From: Paraburkholderia sp. CNPSo 3274
GTDB taxonomy: Bacteria; Pseudomonadota; Gammaproteobacteria; Burkholderiales; Burkholderiaceae
Length of the DNA stretch: 64,000 nt
Assembly (NCBI RefSeq): GCF_024206475.1
Contig: NZ_JAMBPR010000037.1
Location: 25,228 to 89,227, forward strand
Reading direction: 5' to 3'
Shown: positions 1-7,858 of the stretch, piece by piece
How the letters are laid out: every line of letters begins with the position of its first letter
How positions within the stretch are numbered: position 1 is the first letter of the stretch
Made by a program: the position numbers and the translations under genes
Notes under the pieces: generated by a model
The model's database searches: none
Told to the model about the DNA's origin: nothing
The model's input: the letters and a program-made list of their open reading frames with translations, nothing else

Positions 1-303
1 AGTGGAACCAAGTTGACGCTCGGCTGCGTCGAATGCCGCGCGCATGGCGGCCACGGGGTCGTCGCCCTCGCAATGGCCAAGCGGCGCGAGTTCCCTTGAA
101 GCTGAAACGAGGTCGAGACGAACGTCATAGGCCGGCTGGTGGATTCCGGGCTGCAAGGGGTGCATCCGCTCGATCGCGAGATGACACCCTGCCAGCACGC
201 CGCCGCTGAACCGCTCGAGGCGCAGCAATTGAACGCCGGCTTCCGCCTCGAGGGCAGAGGAACCGGGAAAACCCAGATAAACAATTTGCATCCCGAGTCC
301 CAT
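1..303 (-). CDS. HPF/RaiA-like ribosome hibernation protein, C-terminus outside window
   Basis: The frame is open from ATG at 303 to the window edge, giving 101 residues without a stop. The order (MQIVYLGF start, LEAEAG.QLLRLERF helix, AYDVRLDLVSASREL strand, DDPVAAMRAAFDAAERQL helix) follows the beta-alpha-beta-beta-beta-alpha layout of the HPF/RaiA (sigma-54 modulation) family, whose members bind the 30S subunit and silence or dimerise ribosomes in stationary phase. ATG at 303 is preferred to ATG at 291 because GAAGGGG lies 7 nt upstream of it. Such genes are common in low-oxygen stress clusters, which fits the neighbours. Whether a C-terminal extension or cold-shock domain follows cannot be seen. 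Family inferred by eye. Confidence 0.65.
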   Translation of the reverse strand, partial: MGLGMQIVYLGFPGSSALEAEAGVQLLRLERFSGGVLAGCHLAIERMHPLQPGIHQPAYDVRLDLVSASRELAPLGHCEGDDPVAAMRAAFDAAERQLGST

Positions 304-372
304 CGCCGTGCCCCTTCAGAAATCGGCGTTGTTGCTGCCCGAAGGCTCGTTACCGCCATCGACCATGCCTGA

Positions 373-612
373 CTACACTTCAAACGCGTGACGGATTTTC
401 AGGTCGATCCACACCATGCCTTCGCGCAGCCCCTCGAGCACCGCCTCTCGCTCGGTTTCAAACACACGGTGATGCGCAAAGGCGTGCGAGAAGCACTGCG
501 TCTGCGGACCGTGCGTGACGCTGACTTCGCAGCAAAAACCGCCTTGCGGAGCCGGCGACGTGAGTGCCTGGACGCTCCAGGCGCCCGAATCGATATGGCC
601 GGTAAGTGACAT
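373..612 (-). CDS. Small conserved-looking hypothetical protein (79 aa)
   Basis: ATG at 612 has a perfect AGGAGG ribosome site 9 nt upstream, so the longer in-frame starts up to 720 are rejected. The 79-residue product is soluble with no signal peptide. It has a Gly/Ala-rich front half with two adjacent cysteines (GGFCCEV), a run of histidines (SHAFAHHRVFETERE) and a final amphipathic stretch (GLREGMVWIDLK). I do not recognise a named domain. The FNR-type box at 694..707 with a -10-like TATCCT places it in the low-oxygen regulon, as a single-gene unit or with the HPF-like gene downstream. Confidence 0.7.
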   Translation of the reverse strand: MSLTGHIDSGAWSVQALTSPAPQGGFCCEVSVTHGPQTQCFSHAFAHHRVFETEREAVLEGLREGMVWIDLKIRHAFEV

Positions 613-693
613 GATTGCGTTCCTCCTGGGGCCTGGTGGTGATCGACTGGATCTGCGATTGAATTCAGGATAAGACCGGGTAGCCGAAGCCAA

Positions 694-707
694 TTGATGC
701 ACGTCAA
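694..707 (-). promoter_or_regulatory. FNR/Anr-type box upstream of the 373..612 gene
   Basis: TTGATGCACGTCAA matches the dyad TTGAY-N4-RTCAA. Read on the minus strand, exactly 21 nt separate it from TATCCT, the class II activator spacing. It lies 81 bp upstream of the ATG. Confidence 0.75.
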
Positions 708-723
708 CCCTGACTGGCACCGC

Positions 724-1764
724 TCACCGCGGTGCGCTACCAAAGGCCCGCGTAGCGCGCCGCTTACGCGGGCCGCTGTAAGAGCGGACCGACGTTTCAC
801 CGCCACCACCTGCGCTATGCGAGGCACACGTCGCCATCGCCTGATCTGTTGCGCGTTTCGCCGGCGCCGCAACGAGCACCGGGCACAGGGCGTCGCGCAG
901 GGCGTGCGACGCAACGCTGCCGGGCAGCGCCTGCGTCCGCATGCGCCGCCCCTGCAATCCGATGACGAGTAGATCGGCACCCCAGCCACGTGCCTCGCGC
1001 AGAATTGTGCTGGCGATGTCGTCGAGTTCGTCGTACGTCGCCAGCGCCGCAATCGATACCCGGGAGCCGCAGGACGCAACGAGCGCCTCGGCACGGGCAA
1101 GCGTACTGGCGCGGTCATCCTCAAATAGATGGGTGAGTCCCTGGCCTCCCACATGGAGCGTGCGTTCTACGACGTAGATCACGCGCAATTCCACCTCCGC
1201 CGGCACGCACCCAACCGCGAGTTGAAGGGCGGCATAGGCACTCGCGCTTCCGTCGACGGCGATCAGCGCGCGCGCAAGAGGTGGTTCGTCCAGTGCAAGC
1301 AATTGCGACGGCACATACAGCAACGTCCGGCGCGTCGCGTACGCGATTTCCTCCGGATCAAGCCTGCAGGCCCAGCGCTGCCCAGGGTGATGCGCTGCGA
1401 GCACCACCAGATCGGCGTCGAAAGAGTCGGCAGCGTGAGCAACGGCGACAGGCGCGTTTGTGTGCAGCACCGGGAGATCGAGCAGTTGCACGTCCGGTTC
1501 GCGTCGCTCGAGTGCCAACGCGGTCGCGGCATCGCGCAAGTCGAGTTCTGCACGGCGGATCATCGCTGCGTGTGTCTCGGCACCGTCCGGCAGCCCCAAC
1601 TGGAGGGCGGGGAACAGGGAGGCAGGATCGGCGATGAGTTCGACGAGCTTGATCGGCGCATCGCGATTCGCAAGGCGGCAGGCAAATGCCGCAAGCGAAA
1701 CGAGGCCACTTCCGCCCTCGGCGGTGGCCATGAGGCGCTGGAAAGGTTCCGCTGGGAGTTCCAT
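724..1764 (-). CDS. Tandem-domain universal stress protein (UspA family)
   Basis: 346 residues made of two Usp folds. The first (about 1-155) is divergent. The second (about 163-305) starts ALIAVDGSASAYAAL and carries DLLVIGLQGRRMRTQALPGS, the G-2x-G-9x-GS nucleotide-binding pattern, so ATP binding by the second half is likely. The last 40 residues are basic and low complexity. Usp proteins are cytosolic and support survival during starvation and oxygen limitation. ATG at 1764 begins MELPAEPF; GGA 8 nt upstream is only a weak ribosome site. It follows the Usp gene at 1833..2666 by 68 bp and is probably co-transcribed with it. Confidence 0.85.
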   Translation of the reverse strand: MELPAEPFQRLMATAEGGSGLVSLAAFACRLANRDAPIKLVELIADPASLFPALQLGLPDGAETHAAMIRRAELDLRDAATALALERREPDVQLLDLPVLHTNAPVAVAHAADSFDADLVVLAAHHPGQRWACRLDPEEIAYATRRTLLYVPSQLLALDEPPLARALIAVDGSASAYAALQLAVGCVPAEVELRVIYVVERTLHVGGQGLTHLFEDDRASTLARAEALVASCGSRVSIAALATYDELDDIASTILREARGWGADLLVIGLQGRRMRTQALPGSVASHALRDALCPVLVAAPAKRATDQAMATCASHSAGGGGETSVRSYSGPRKRRATRAFGSAPR

Positions 1765-1832
1765 GTACGTATCCAGTTCAACTGAACGAAGACCACAGGT
1801 ACACAATGCGTGGCCGCGTCGTGGGCCTGCCC

Positions 1833-2666
1833 TCAGGCCAGCATCGACGTCTTCGAACCCTGCGGCACGAGGAGCAGCGGCAGCACCGTGCGCTGCGCCA
1901 CGTCGGCGGCAACGCTCGCGTAGCGCCACCGGCCGCCTTCATGGCCGCCGCGCGTGCCGAGCACCAGCAGATCCGCGCGCCACTGCAGCGCCGCCTGAAT
2001 GATCGCGTGCGCCGTCGACTCGCCATCGTGCTGGGCTTCGAGGATGGCCGCGTCGAAGTCCTCGGGATGCTGCGCGGCCGCCCGGTCACACGCGAGATAA
2101 CCCACGCGCACCGCCGTGCGTGAAGCGGCCAGCCTCGCCGCTTCACGCACGGCGTAAGCCGATGCCGCGCTTGCATCGCTCGCCACGAAAACGCGCCGTG
2201 GCGGCACCGAACAGTGGCGCGCGGTGAGTGTGGGCAGCAAAAGCACCGGGCAGTCCGTTTCGCCTGCAAGCGCGACCGGGTTGGCCGGGGCCCCGATCGT
2301 CACGTCGGCCTTCCAGCCGCGTACCGCGCGAGCAAGCGCCTCGTTACGCGCTGCGCTGTCCGGCCCCGTGCGAAGGAATTCGCAGTCCGCCTCGATTCCG
2401 CGTAGCGCCAGCAGTTCGCGAGCGGCTTCGAGCGTCGCGGCCAGGGTGATCCGATTGGAGAGGTGCTGCGCGGCCCGTTGATCCGAATCCGCCAGCAAAG
2501 CCGAAGGTGCAAGGCCAGCAAGCCGTACGTGCGCGCCACGAACTGCCCAGCCCGCTACGCAGTCGAGCAGCGAGGCGACGCGCTCCATTCCGGTAAACAG
2601 GACATAGAGGCGTGAATAGGGCGCAACGTGCTGCATTCTGGCGGCCGCGGCGGTCAGTCGCTTCAT
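1833..2666 (-). CDS. Tandem-domain universal stress protein (UspA family)
   Basis: 277 residues, two Usp folds. The N-terminal half (about 15-140) ends with a CPVLLLP strand. The C-terminal half begins RVFVASDASAASAYAV and holds DLLVLGTRGGHEGGRWRYAS, a nucleotide-loop variant with Ala in place of the last Gly. GGGGGAGG lies 6 nt before ATG at 2666, which decides the start over upstream in-frame codons. It is first of a two-gene unit with the next Usp gene. No FNR-type box was seen in the 173 bp between it and the hsp20 gene, so it may depend on read-through from the hsp20 promoter. Confidence 0.87.
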   Translation of the reverse strand: MKRLTAAAARMQHVAPYSRLYVLFTGMERVASLLDCVAGWAVRGAHVRLAGLAPSALLADSDQRAAQHLSNRITLAATLEAARELLALRGIEADCEFLRTGPDSAARNEALARAVRGWKADVTIGAPANPVALAGETDCPVLLLPTLTARHCSVPPRRVFVASDASAASAYAVREAARLAASRTAVRVGYLACDRAAAQHPEDFDAAILEAQHDGESTAHAIIQAALQWRADLLVLGTRGGHEGGRWRYASVAADVAQRTVLPLLLVPQGSKTSMLA

Positions 2667-2839
2667 TCTATGCCTCCCCCGTTCATGCACCCGCACCGAG
2701 TTGCGCCGCGCGTAAGCCGTGCTGCACAAACGCAAAAAAAGAAGGCGCGGAGCCAATGCCCCTGCGCCGTCATGGCGTGCGCCGGGCCTTCATGCCCGGG
2801 TCGACGCGCCCTCTCCCCCGTCTAGAAGACCTCAGGCGC

Positions 2840-3274
2840 TCACTCGATCTGCAGCCGCTTCTGTTCGGTGGCCGTTTTTTTTGGCAGCGTAAGCGAGAGC
2901 ACGCCATCCTGATACTGCGCATTGGCGCTGCTTTCGTCGATATCGCTGGCGAGCGAGAACGTGCGCGCGAAGGAGCCGCTGTACCGTTCGCGGCGAATGA
3001 CGCGTTCGCCTTCCTTCTGTTCGGTCTTGCGCTCGACCTTCGCATGAATCGAAACCACATTCCCGTCGATTTTTACGTCGATGTCCTTCTTGTCCACACC
3101 CGGCATCTCGGCCTTCACCGTGTAACCCTTCTCGTTCTCCGTGACATCGAGTTTCATCGTCGAGAGTTCGCTCTCCTCGGCGGCGAGCATGCCGCGCATC
3201 GGCCGAAACAGCCCCTGGAAGAGATCCGAAACAGGTTCCATGGAAAACGGGTCATAACGTGTCAGATTGCTCAT
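2840..3274 (-). CDS. Hsp20/alpha-crystallin small heat-shock protein
   Basis: 144 residues, the usual length for bacterial class A small heat-shock proteins, which are ATP-independent holdases that keep unfolding proteins soluble. The alpha-crystallin domain spans about 38-135: it opens with LDVTENEKGYTVKAEMPGV, continues with VERKTEQ and a short basic loop (RRERYSGSF), and ends with the conserved GVLSLTLPK and a C-terminal LQIE resembling the I-x-I anchor. CAGGAGG sits 8 nt before ATG. The FNR-type box at 3361..3374 followed 21 nt later by TAGATT gives a clear low-oxygen promoter 86 bp upstream. Confidence 0.95.
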   Translation of the reverse strand: MSNLTRYDPFSMEPVSDLFQGLFRPMRGMLAAEESELSTMKLDVTENEKGYTVKAEMPGVDKKDIDVKIDGNVVSIHAKVERKTEQKEGERVIRRERYSGSFARTFSLASDIDESSANAQYQDGVLSLTLPKKTATEQKRLQIE

Positions 3275-3360
3275 TGTGTTGCCTCCTGTAGCCCTTCGTG
3301 GCGCACAACCCTGCGATGAGTCGCGCTATACCCAATCTAGGCAGCAACGGAGTTTTCTGA

Positions 3361-3374
3361 TTGATCTGCCTCAA
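3361..3374 (-). promoter_or_regulatory. FNR/Anr-type box for hsp20
   Basis: TTGATCTGCCTCAA. Read on the minus strand the dyad is followed after exactly 21 nt by TAGATT. It shares the 252-bp divergent intergenic region with the box at 3428, so hsp20 and the Usp gene at 3527 each have their own site. Confidence 0.75.
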
Positions 3375-3427
3375 TGTCTCCTTTTTTCCGAAATCCGCGG
3401 GCGCCGTATTTATCCGTGAAGAGATGA

Positions 3428-3441
3428 TTGATTCAAATCAA
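3428..3441 (+). promoter_or_regulatory. Consensus FNR/Anr box for the Usp gene at 3527
   Basis: TTGATTCAAATCAA is a perfect TTGAT-N4-ATCAA consensus site. TAGACT starts 21 nt after it. It lies 85 bp upstream of the ATG at 3527. Confidence 0.82.
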
Positions 3442-3526
3442 CCATCGCGAGCCCTCCGTTCTTAGACTCGAATCACTTTCTCCGCCCTTAGGGGCGGTGC
3501 CACGACCCCGTTCGCTGGAGATCACG

Positions 3527-4366
3527 ATGAGCTACAAAACGATCATGGTGCATATGGATACGAGCGCGCGCGCAAGCGCGCGACTCACACTTGCGTTGAA
3601 GCTGGCCCGCAGGTTTGGCGCGCATCTGGACGGATTGTTTGCGGCGTTCGAGCCGCACCCGCGCGAGTTTTACGTGATGGCTGGCACGGCCGACTATTAC
3701 GACACGCACCGCAAGCTGCGCCGCGAATAGCGCGGCGCGATCGAGCGGCTCTTTCGCGCCGAACTGGCTCGTGCGCAGGTCGATGGCGCCTGGGTGACTC
3801 CAGAGGGCGATCCGGTCACGGCGGTCATGCGGCGCAGCCGGACCGCCGACCTCGTGATCCTCGGGCAAACCGATCAGGACAATCCGGAATCCTATATTGC
3901 TGAACACTTTTCGGAAACTGTGCTTCTCGGCGCGGGCGGTCCCGTGTTGTTAATGCCGTACACAGGCAGCTTCGAATCGGTCGGCGAACGCGTCCTCGTG
4001 GCCTGGAACGGCAGCCGCGAGTCCGCTCGCGCGATTCACGACGCCATGCCTTTCATCGCGCGGGCGGCCCAGGTGACCATCGTGGCCGCCTCCACGACCT
4101 TTACGCCCGCCGAGTCGCAGGCGTCGTGCGCCGATCTCGCCGCCATGCTTGCGCGCCATGGCGCGACGACGGTCGATATCACCCGGTTCGACCGCGACGC
4201 AGTTGAATCCACAGGCGATGCGCTGCTCAGTTCTGCGGCCGATGGCGGCTACGATCTGCTCGTGATGGGTGCATACGGGCACGCACGCCTGCAGGAACTC
4301 GTATTGGGCGGCGCCACGCGCTCCATCCTTGCCACGATGACGCTGCCGGTACTCATGTCTCATTGA
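3527..4366 (+). pseudogene. Tandem universal stress protein gene with in-frame amber codon
   Basis: The frame from ATG 3527 to the stop at 4366 would encode a 279-residue tandem Usp protein closely similar to the intact copy at 19534..20376 (shared TADLVILGQ, GSFE.VGER, AWNG.RE, YDLLV.GAYGHAR, TLPVLMSH). Codon 68 is TAG (3728..3730), where the homologue has a polar residue; the frame resumes directly with RGAIERLFRAEL. A single substitution, for instance CAG to TAG, explains it. Otherwise nothing is broken: promoter box, start and C-terminus are all present. Either the gene is dead, or a suppressor tRNA or reinitiation yields a C-terminal product; the GTG at 3794 has no good ribosome site. 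Confidence 0.85.
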
Positions 4367-4410
4367 AGGACCTCGCGTCGATTCTATTCAGCTTCCACTG
4401 GAGCCTTACC

Positions 4411-4911
4411 ATGTACTCGCGTATTCTGGTCGCACTCGACGGCAGCAAGACCGCATCACACGCTCTCGACGCCGCGATCAAACTGGCGCTCGACATGGGC
4501 GCGCAACTGCAGGCGCTCTATGTGGTAGACCTGCCCGTCATCGCGTACGACGTGCCCGGCTACGATCCTTCGATCGTGCGCGACGCGTATATCGAGGAGG
4601 GACGCGTGATTCGTGCCGACGCGGATGCGCGCATGGCGCAACAAGGCGTGAAAGGCTCATCGTGCTCGGTTGAAGTCGAACTCCCTGCGGAAGACGTCGC
4701 ACAGTGTATCCAGCAGGCGGCGGCAGACTGGCATGCCGATCTGATCGTCATGGGCACACACGGGCGTCGCGGTGTGCGCCGCCTCATGCTGGGCAGCGTT
4801 GCCGAGCGCGTGCTGAGGTGCGCGTGCTGTCCCGTGTTGCTCGTACCTGCACGTACGGCGGCGTCCGACGAGGAAGAGCAGGCGAAGCACAACGCCCGCG
4901 TACCGGCGTGA
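4411..4911 (+). CDS. Single-domain universal stress protein
   Basis: 166 residues beginning MYSRILVALDGSKTASHAL, a canonical Usp opening. Near residue 120 it carries the complete ATP-binding loop IVMGTHGRRGVRRLMLGS (G-2x-G-9x-GS), then CPVLLVP. The charged tail (SDEEEQAKHN) is outside the fold. The start at 4411 is preferred to 4363 because the family begins at this point. It lies 44 bp downstream of the amber-containing Usp gene, probably in one transcript. A perfect hairpin at 5038..5063 closes the unit. Confidence 0.92.
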   Translation: MYSRILVALDGSKTASHALDAAIKLALDMGAQLQALYVVDLPVIAYDVPGYDPSIVRDAYIEEGRVIRADADARMAQQGVKGSSCSVEVELPAEDVAQCIQQAAADWHADLIVMGTHGRRGVRRLMLGSVAERVLRCACCPVLLVPARTAASDEEEQAKHNARVPA

Positions 4912-5037
4912 GTGACCGGGTGGATAGCCGCGCGTGATCCACGTCCTTTCCGACGTCACTCCGCTCGTCGTCGTCCGAGTCGTCCCCGTATTTTCTCCTC
5001 AAGCGAGAAGCGCCGCGACGGCGGCGGACGAAAACAA

Positions 5038-5063
5038 CTGGGCCAGTCGTGTTGCTGGCCCAG
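5038..5063. terminator. Bidirectional terminator hairpin between convergent genes
   Basis: A 9-bp perfect stem (CTGGGCCAG / CTGGCCCAG) with an 8-nt loop lies between the plus-strand Usp gene and the minus-strand CBS gene. The preceding AAAACAA becomes a T-rich tail for the minus-strand transcript, so it is strongest as terminator of the CBS-BON gene. Confidence 0.7.
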
Positions 5064-5094
5064 CCTTCACCGCGCCTGGACGCACCCACCTTCC

Positions 5095-5784
5095 TTACAT
5101 CGGCGTGAACACCACCGGGTAGCCGAGATGGTCCTCGACACCCTTGACGCCAGGCACACGCTCCGCAGAGACGAGTATCGCCTTGCGCTCCTCTTCCGAG
5201 TTCACCGTGCCCCAGAAATGGACGATCCCTTCCTTGACGACGACGTTCTCCGCCGCCATTGCCCAGCGATGTCCATCCAGCGCGTGCATGACGTTGCGAT
5301 GGATGGTTTCGTCCGAAGCAAGGGCCGCCTCGTCGGGCCGCGCGGCGCTCGCCAGCGCGCGTATCAGGTTCGCACGGCTTACGATACCCACCAGATTGCC
5401 CTGATCGAGTACGGGCACACGCTTGATATGAAGGCGTTCGAGCACGTCGGCGATCTCGCTGAGCGGCGTGGAAGGCGAAACCGAAACGACGTTGCCCGTC
5501 ATGACGTCGCCCACTTTCACCGCGTTTTCCTTCAGGTACTCGCCTGCAAGCTTGCGCGTCGAATGGAGGAATTCCCCAAACCAGCTTCGCTGTGGCTTGC
5601 CGGTGCCCGTTTCCACTCGATGCAGCAGATCGCTTTCGCTGAGAATGCCGACAACCGCTCCGCCATCGTCAACGACCGGAATCCCGCTGATGTGATGTTC
5701 GGTGAGCAACGTTGCTGCCTCGAAAATTGACGCATTGGGGCGCACGGTGATGACGTCCGTCGTCATGATGTCTGATGCTTGCAT
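5095..5784 (-). CDS. Two-CBS plus BON domain protein
   Basis: 229 residues. CBS1 (about 7-62: MTTDVITVRPNASI, GIPVVDDGG.VVGILSESDLL), a linker of about 25 residues, CBS2 (about 93-146: MTGNVVSVSPSTPLSEIADVL, RVPVLDQGNLVGIVSRANLI) and a C-terminal BON domain (about 155-225: VVVKEGIVHFWGTV, VPGVKGVEDHLG). CBS pairs bind adenine nucleotides and act as energy sensors; BON domains are thought to bind phospholipid or other hydrophobic partners. GGAGG lies 6 nt before ATG. A strong FNR-type promoter (5850..5863, TAAATT after 21 nt) precedes it and the hairpin at 5038 follows, so it is a single-gene unit. The partner is unknown. Confidence 0.92.
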   Translation of the reverse strand: MQASDIMTTDVITVRPNASIFEAATLLTEHHISGIPVVDDGGAVVGILSESDLLHRVETGTGKPQRSWFGEFLHSTRKLAGEYLKENAVKVGDVMTGNVVSVSPSTPLSEIADVLERLHIKRVPVLDQGNLVGIVSRANLIRALASAARPDEAALASDETIHRNVMHALDGHRWAMAAENVVVKEGIVHFWGTVNSEEERKAILVSAERVPGVKGVEDHLGYPVVFTPM

Positions 5785-5849
5785 GAGGTCCTCCGTTAAG
5801 GGCCAACGCCCCGATATGATTCAATTTAAAGATTGCAAGGCCGCGCGCA

Positions 5850-5863
5850 TTGACTTGAATCAA
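5850..5863 (-). promoter_or_regulatory. FNR/Anr-type box for the CBS-BON gene
   Basis: TTGACTTGAATCAA. Minus-strand reading gives 21 nt and then TAAATT, one of the best box/-10 pairs here. It lies 65 bp upstream of ATG 5784 and overlaps the last codons of the DUF1488 gene. Confidence 0.8.
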
Positions 5864-6183
5864 GCGTGCGGCCTCACTGCGAACGGGCTTTTCACGCCAT
5901 CGTCCGAATCCCTGTACATGCGGAAGTAGCCGCTGTGAAGCGTGATCGCTTCGGACTGCGTCGCCTCGATCATGCGAGCCGCTGCTCTTTCGATCGCGGC
6001 CCGGTGGGCAAGGAATGCGCCGCACAAATCCGCTTCGCGCAGGGAGGCGGCGCCGAAATGATCTTCGAGCGCCTCGGCCGTGATCGCGCACTCGACGTGC
6101 ATGTCGCCGGCCGTAGCGGGAAAGGTCAACGCGAGCCGGCTGGCGTCATAGTGCGGCGACCGATCGGAAAAGATGATGTTCAT
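5860..6183 (-). CDS. DUF1488 family protein
   Basis: 107 residues. The pattern MNIIFSDRSPHYDASRLALTF (family start with YD..R), an acidic strand (ECAITAEALEDHF), then DLCGAFLAHRAAIERAAARMIE and a short tail matches DUF1488, a small family of unknown function found in proteobacterial stress clusters. AAGGGGGG lies 7 nt before ATG. Its stop codon overlaps the FNR-type box of the next gene. It follows the decayed LOG-family gene and may be the last gene of the alcohol dehydrogenase transcript. Confidence 0.75.
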   Translation of the reverse strand: MNIIFSDRSPHYDASRLALTFPATAGDMHVECAITAEALEDHFGAASLREADLCGAFLAHRAAIERAAARMIEATQSEAITLHSGYFRMYRDSDDGVKSPFAVRPHA

Positions 6184-6229
6184 GCTGATGCCCCCCTTCG
6201 CATGCGCGCTCGCGAATGAGCTAGATCGT

Positions 6230-6691
6230 GATGCAACCCTGGAAGGACCATGGCAGTTTTATGTGCAATATCGAACTTGCGCGCGACATCGTATTAGATG
6301 CTTCGCCGAAGGAGCGCTTGCGCCACGCGCAGTTCGCGTTGCTATTCAGCATCGGAGTCGACCAGGGCGAGGCGGCGAGCCGCTTGCGCGCTTGCGCCGG
6401 GCTCGTGACGCGGGGGCTTCCGTAAACGACCACCGTATGCGCGATTCCGAGTTGCTGCAGCCGCTCTTCGGTTTTCCAGTAGTCGAGCTGAAGGCGTACG
6501 CCGCACATTTCCGGACGCCGCAGAAACGCCGCGTCCTCGTCGGCCTGAACATAGCTCTGGCTTTCGATCAGTTGGCGCACGCGCGGCGCGAGACGCACCG
6601 CTCCTTCGGCTGGTGGCTGCCTTTTGCGTTGCGCCGGGCGCGCCCCGGCTCGTTCGAGGCGCACTGCAGCAGAAAGCCCCCGGTTGCCCAT
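6230..6691 (-). pseudogene. LOG-family (Rossmann-fold, cytokinin-activating-type) protein remnant
   Basis: Starting at ATG 6691, 6 bp after the alcohol dehydrogenase stop, the frame gives ESQSYVQADEDAAFLRRPEM, a predicted QLDYWKTEERLQQLGIAHT and VVVYGSPRV, the N-terminal part of LOG/TIGR00730-type proteins. After AQARKRLAA the homology moves to another frame, where QRELRVAQALLRRSI and YDVARKFDIAH can be read past two stop codons. The nucleotide-binding PGGxGT region expected later is absent. So it has a frameshift, two stops and a 3' truncation. It was probably co-transcribed with the dehydrogenase before decay. Confidence 0.7.
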
Positions 6692-6697
6692 GGCGAG

Positions 6698-7735
6698 TCA
6701 CATCTCGATGATGACTTTCAACGCCTGCGTGCTCGCCGCGTGCGAAAACGTCTCGTAGGCCTTGAGGACGTCCTCGAACGCAAAGCGATGCGTGATCAGG
6801 CGGCTCGGATCGATGCGTCCGGCGCACAGGGTCTTGAGCAGCATGGGCGTACTCACGGTGTCGACGAGGCGCGTCGTGATCGCCACATTGCGGTCCCAGA
6901 GCTTGTCGAGAAAAAGCGACGCCGGCACGCCATGCACGCCGATGTTCGCGATCGTGCCACCCGGTGCGACGAGTTGCTCGCAGAGTTCGAACGTCGCAGG
7001 TACGCCGACTGCCTCCATTGCGCAATCCACCCCCACGCCATCCGTGAGCATCATCACCGCATCCACGGCGTCGCCCGCGCGCGGATCGATGCACGCCGTC
7101 GCGCCGAATCGCTTCGCGCATTCCAGACGGTTGGGGTCCATATCGATCATGATGATCTGCGCGGGCGCATAGAACTGAGCGGTCAGGAGCGCGGCCAGCC
7201 CGATCGGCCCCGAGCCGACAATGGCAACCGTGCTGCCGGGTTCAACCCGGCCGTTGAGCACGCCGCATTCGAAGCCCGTTGGCATGATGTCCGAGAGCAT
7301 CACCAGCGCGGCCTCGTCGAGGCCTGCGGGAATCCGGTACAGGCTCGTTTGCGCGTGCGGAGTCCGCACGTATTCGGCCTGCGTGCCGTCGATGCGATTG
7401 CCGAGAATCCAGCCGCCCGTCTTGCAGTGCGAGTACATGCCGCGCCGGCAGTACTCGCACTGTCCGCAGCTCGAAATGCAGGAGACGAGCACGTGATCGC
7501 CGGCTTTCAGCGTCGAGACGCCGCTTCCGGTTTCATGGACGACGCCCACGCCTTCGTGGCCGAGAATACGGCCCGGCTCGCAACTGGGCACGTCGCCCTT
7601 GAGAATATGCAGGTCGGTTCCGCAGATCGTCGTTTTCGACATCTTGACGATCGCGTCGCCGGGAGCCTGCAAGGCGGGCATCGGCCGCGTTTCGACCGCG
7701 AATTTGCCCGGACCATTGTAGACCAGTGCTTTCAT
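6698..7735 (-). CDS. Zinc-dependent alcohol dehydrogenase (MDR superfamily)
   Basis: 345 residues, usual for the family, oxidising alcohols or reducing aldehydes with NAD(P). Catalytic zinc ligands are visible as Cys38 (TTICGTDLH) and His60-Glu61 (GHEGVG). The structural-zinc lobe has CGQCEYCRRGMYSHC, four cysteines in the right spacing. The Rossmann loop is VAIVGSGPIGLAALL. GGAGGGAAC lies directly before ATG 7735; the frame extends upstream but those starts lack a ribosome site. The FNR-type box at 7824..7837 (CATCAT after 21 nt) suggests induction without oxygen, when such enzymes balance NADH by making alcohol. Confidence 0.93.
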   Translation of the reverse strand: MKALVYNGPGKFAVETRPMPALQAPGDAIVKMSKTTICGTDLHILKGDVPSCEPGRILGHEGVGVVHETGSGVSTLKAGDHVLVSCISSCGQCEYCRRGMYSHCKTGGWILGNRIDGTQAEYVRTPHAQTSLYRIPAGLDEAALVMLSDIMPTGFECGVLNGRVEPGSTVAIVGSGPIGLAALLTAQFYAPAQIIMIDMDPNRLECAKRFGATACIDPRAGDAVDAVMMLTDGVGVDCAMEAVGVPATFELCEQLVAPGGTIANIGVHGVPASLFLDKLWDRNVAITTRLVDTVSTPMLLKTLCAGRIDPSRLITHRFAFEDVLKAYETFSHAASTQALKVIIEM

Positions 7736-7823
7736 GTTCCCTCCGAGAATGATCGGAACGACAGCCGGCGCGGCCGCGAGGTAAAGCGCCTGTCTCATGA
7801 TGAGCGGCGGCGAGGGTGCACAT

Positions 7824-7837
7824 TTGACATCGATCAA
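7824..7837 (-). promoter_or_regulatory. FNR/Anr-type box for the alcohol dehydrogenase
   Basis: TTGACATCGATCAA. On the minus strand 21 nt then CATCAT. It lies 88 bp upstream of ATG 7735, in the gap after the ABC ATPase stop. Confidence 0.7.
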
Positions 7838-7858
7838 GCACTTGCCGGCCTGGCAGAT

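Noticed and set aside
745..774. 10-bp perfect stem with 10-nt loop, terminator-like
   Set aside because: It lies within the 3' coding part of the Usp gene at 724..1764 and has no T-run; GC-rich coding sequence readily gives such stems.
3794..4366. Independent 190-codon Usp gene starting at GTG 3794
   Set aside because: The frame is the direct continuation of the gene at 3527 past an amber codon, and no ribosome site precedes the GTG.
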